DNA from: Deinococcales bacterium
Lineage (GTDB): Bacteria > Deinococcota > Deinococci > Deinococcales > Deinococcaceae
Assembly: GCA_025359705.1 (NCBI GenBank)
Contig: JANYFS010000285.1
Span: 1-6,586 of the forward strand
Length of the DNA: 6,586 bases
Direction: 5' to 3'
This document shows positions 5,051 through 6,586 of this stretch, in pieces. The position numbers and the translations under genes were made by a program. Numbering within the stretch: position 1 is the first letter of the stretch; each line of letters begins with the position of its first letter. The notes under the pieces were generated by a model, which was given only the letters and a program-made list of their open reading frames with translations, did not search any database and was not told where the DNA came from.

Positions 5051-6586
5051 CCCATTTTTACCAAGCAGCATCTGAAAAAAATCTGACTTTTCCAACCATG
5101 CACCCTGTGGTGGCTTTGTGTTTGGGTTTGGCGGCCTTTTCATTATTGCCGATCATCGGTTTGAATGTGGTGAGTGGCTGGAGATTGTGGTTGGCTCGAG
5201 TGTGTGCTTTTCCTGCATTGGGTGTTGGGTTGGCTCGAGTGTTGAACTATTTGCAAAGTAGCCCCAGTATCTTTGATAAAATTCTTTTTACGGATCAGTT
5301 AATCGACCAAAAAATCAATAGTCCCGTGCAAATTTCACCCAATACTGCAATCAGTCTATTGGCATTAGGGCTTGGTTTATTGCTCTGGACGTTTGCTTGG
5401 GGAAGATTTTTTACTCAAATTTGCGGTTGGGTCTTAATTTCTTTTGCATCGGTGGCAGTGGTGTTTTTTGCGGATTACTTGACCCAATCCGATCCAATCT
5501 ATCAGCAGGTTTATAATAACTCGATGACCCTAGCCACAGTTTTGGTAGTGACTTTGCTGGGTTTCGTATTGAGAGTAGTCAAAAATCTTGCCGAAAGAGA
5601 TGAGATGCTGGCAATGAATTTGCCCAAAGTATCCTTTCCATTTATACTCAAATTTAGTGTTGGTGCAGTTTTAGTGGCAATTGTACTGAATATCCAAACT
5701 TCGCAAATATTTACAAGAGTACATCAAGTTGACTTGGTTTATCAAGATACTAGCAAGACCTCGGATAGCTTGGTGATGATTCAAAAAATTTCAGATATAT
5801 ACAGTGCTATGAATTTAATAATCAACAATTTCTTCTTGTCTCGAGCTAAGTATGATTTGGGTACGTATTTGGCTGCATTGCCCGACTATCAAGCTATTTT
5901 AGCCAAACTAAAAATGATTGAAACACTGGATCAAGAAGAAAAGCAAGCTATCGATGAAATTGAGCTAAGACTTAACATTCAAGTTAAGATTATTAAAAAA
6001 ATTCTGCTTGTTGATGAAAAATCCATGACTGATCTTGAAATATCTCGACTAAAACTGATGCAAGGTGGTTTAGACATCAAAAAAGCAATTTCTACTATCC
6101 AAGAAAAAGAGGGCCAAGATTTGCAAAATGTGATTCGCTCGAGCCAAGATGATTTGAAAAACTTTAGGCAATTTATTTTACTTTCTTCTTCTGGAGTGCT
6201 ACTCATTGTTATTTTGGTGGGTGGAATCACCAATATTGGCATTAGTGAAAATATTCGCCGCTTTATTGTTTCCGCTCGAGCAATTGCAGTAGGGGATTTG
6301 AGTAACCATGTGGTCGCCAATAGCCACGATGAAACAAGAGTTTTGGCTGAAACCTTCAATCAAATGACCCAACAGTTGAGTATTGCTCGGCAAACTTTGC
6401 AATCTCGACTCGAGTTTGAGCAAGAACAGGCCGAAAGAATCCAAAAAAAGAATTTCGAGTTGGACGCTGCTTTGATCGAACTGAAAGAACTGCAAAGCCG
6501 CTTGATTCACAGCGAACGCATGGGCATGGCAGGCCAATTGACCGCAGGTTTGATGCACGAAATCAATAATCCCAATGCGGCAATCG
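5023..6586 (+). CDS. Polytopic membrane sensor histidine kinase, 3' end missing, start uncertain
   Basis: Membrane-bound sensor kinase running off the right edge. Residues are counted from ATG 5023. Hydrophobic segments lie near 27-49, 58-77, 105-126, 131-152, 166-185 and 207-225. A mostly helical, probably extracytoplasmic stretch (about 226-383) resembles four-helix-bundle sensor domains. A further membrane helix covers about 384-407. HAMP follows at about 408-460 (AVGDLS, HDETRVLAETFNQM), then a coiled coil (about 455-497) and the HisKA H-box GQLTAGLMHEINNP with phosphoacceptor His512. The ATPase domain is outside the window. The motifs TMHPVVALC (25-33) and SPNTAIS (105-111) belong to a membrane module found in many PAS/GGDEF/kinase proteins. 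The frame is open from 4906 (stop TGA at 4903); possible starts are TTG 4957, ATG 5023 and ATG 5098, none with a good ribosome site. The true start may instead be ATG 4979 through a frameshift. The gene is more AT-rich than the CheA gene and uses CTCGAG mainly as Arg CGA. Confidence 0.85.
   Translation, partial: MRRVEFNWLTHFYQAASEKNLTFPTMHPVVALCLGLAAFSLLPIIGLNVVSGWRLWLARVCAFPALGVGLARVLNYLQSSPSIFDKILFTDQLIDQKINSPVQISPNTAISLLALGLGLLLWTFAWGRFFTQICGWVLISFASVAVVFFADYLTQSDPIYQQVYNNSMTLATVLVVTLLGFVLRVVKNLAERDEMLAMNLPKVSFPFILKFSVGAVLVAIVLNIQTSQIFTRVHQVDLVYQDTSKTSDSLVMIQKISDIYSAMNLIINNFFLSRAKYDLGTYLAALPDYQAILAKLKMIETLDQEEKQAIDEIELRLNIQVKIIKKILLVDEKSMTDLEISRLKLMQGGLDIKKAISTIQEKEGQDLQNVIRSSQDDLKNFRQFILLSSSGVLLIVILVGGITNIGISENIRRFIVSARAIAVGDLSNHVVANSHDETRVLAETFNQMTQQLSIARQTLQSRLEFEQEQAERIQKKNFELDAALIELKELQSRLIHSERMGMAGQLTAGLMHEINNPNAAI

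Larger units (their letters stand above)
98..6414. repeat. Dispersed CTCGAG palindrome, 42 copies
   Basis: First bases of the copies: 98, 140, 161, 308, 374, 506, 593, 641, 878, 1052, 1192, 1240, 1346, 1493, 1526, 1550, 1865, 2012, 2084, 2337, 2618, 2666, 2719, 2928, 2950, 3001, 3233, 3340, 4029, 4355, 4470, 4659, 4733, 4868, 4915, 4937, 5195, 5234, 5840, 6138, 6275 and 6409. About 1.6 would be expected in a random sequence of this length. Five copies (2666, 2719, 4868, 4915, 4937) are outside assigned genes. Within genes the reading frame varies: 18 of 21 in the CheA gene read Leu-Glu, but four of six in the membrane kinase read Arg (CGA). Flanking bases are not conserved. It is absent from 3706-3968 and 5240-5839. 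The count is by hand and could be off by one or two. Confidence 0.95.

Overview
The window looks like part of a chemosensory / type IV pilus signalling locus from a bacterium that may be a Deinococcota relative (Meiothermus/Thermus-like). That placement is my inference. It rests on the protein types (ChpA/PilL-like CheA hybrid, DUF4388/PATAN-type protein, receiver-roadblock fusion) and on the general look of the proteins, and I could not search to confirm it. All four genes lie on the plus strand. No RNA genes, insertion sequences or CRISPR arrays were seen.

Layout: (1) 2-2653, the 3' part of a hybrid CheA kinase, cut by the left edge: end of one Hpt domain, a complete Hpt (His146), dimerisation region, ATPase, CheW-like domain and C-terminal receiver. 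(2) 2654-2868, intergenic, with short 9-bp repeats. (3) 2869-3705, a degenerate receiver fused to a DUF4388 (PATAN-type) domain, starting at a TTG with a strong ribosome binding site. (4) 3706-3968, intergenic, with a perfect 22-bp tandem repeat inside a 79-nt stretch lacking G on the plus strand. (5) 3969-4811, a canonical receiver joined by a Pro/Ser/Thr-rich linker to a roadblock/LC7 domain. (6) 4812-5022, intergenic or leader sequence with a plausible promoter and a 23-codon hydrophobic reading frame. (7) about 5023-6586, a polytopic membrane histidine kinase with an external helical sensor, HAMP and the start of HisKA, cut by the right edge.

How they may work together (inference): the CheA hybrid would phosphorylate its own receiver and the free receiver-roadblock protein. 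The DUF4388 protein, whose receiver lacks the metal-binding acids, would act as a docking or adaptor output. The membrane kinase may be a second sensory input. PATAN-receiver proteins beside CheA hybrids recall the cyanobacterial Pix/Tax phototaxis loci, and roadblock domains recall MglB, the partner of the polarity GTPase MglA.

The most striking signal is not a gene. The palindrome CTCGAG occurs 42 times (hand count) against about 1.6 expected by chance. It lies in different reading frames and in intergenic DNA, so the enrichment looks like selection or mutation pressure on the DNA, comparable in kind to the cyanobacterial HIP1 repeat. The second is an apparent frameshift near 5042-5050 that separates a first transmembrane helix from the rest of the membrane kinase.
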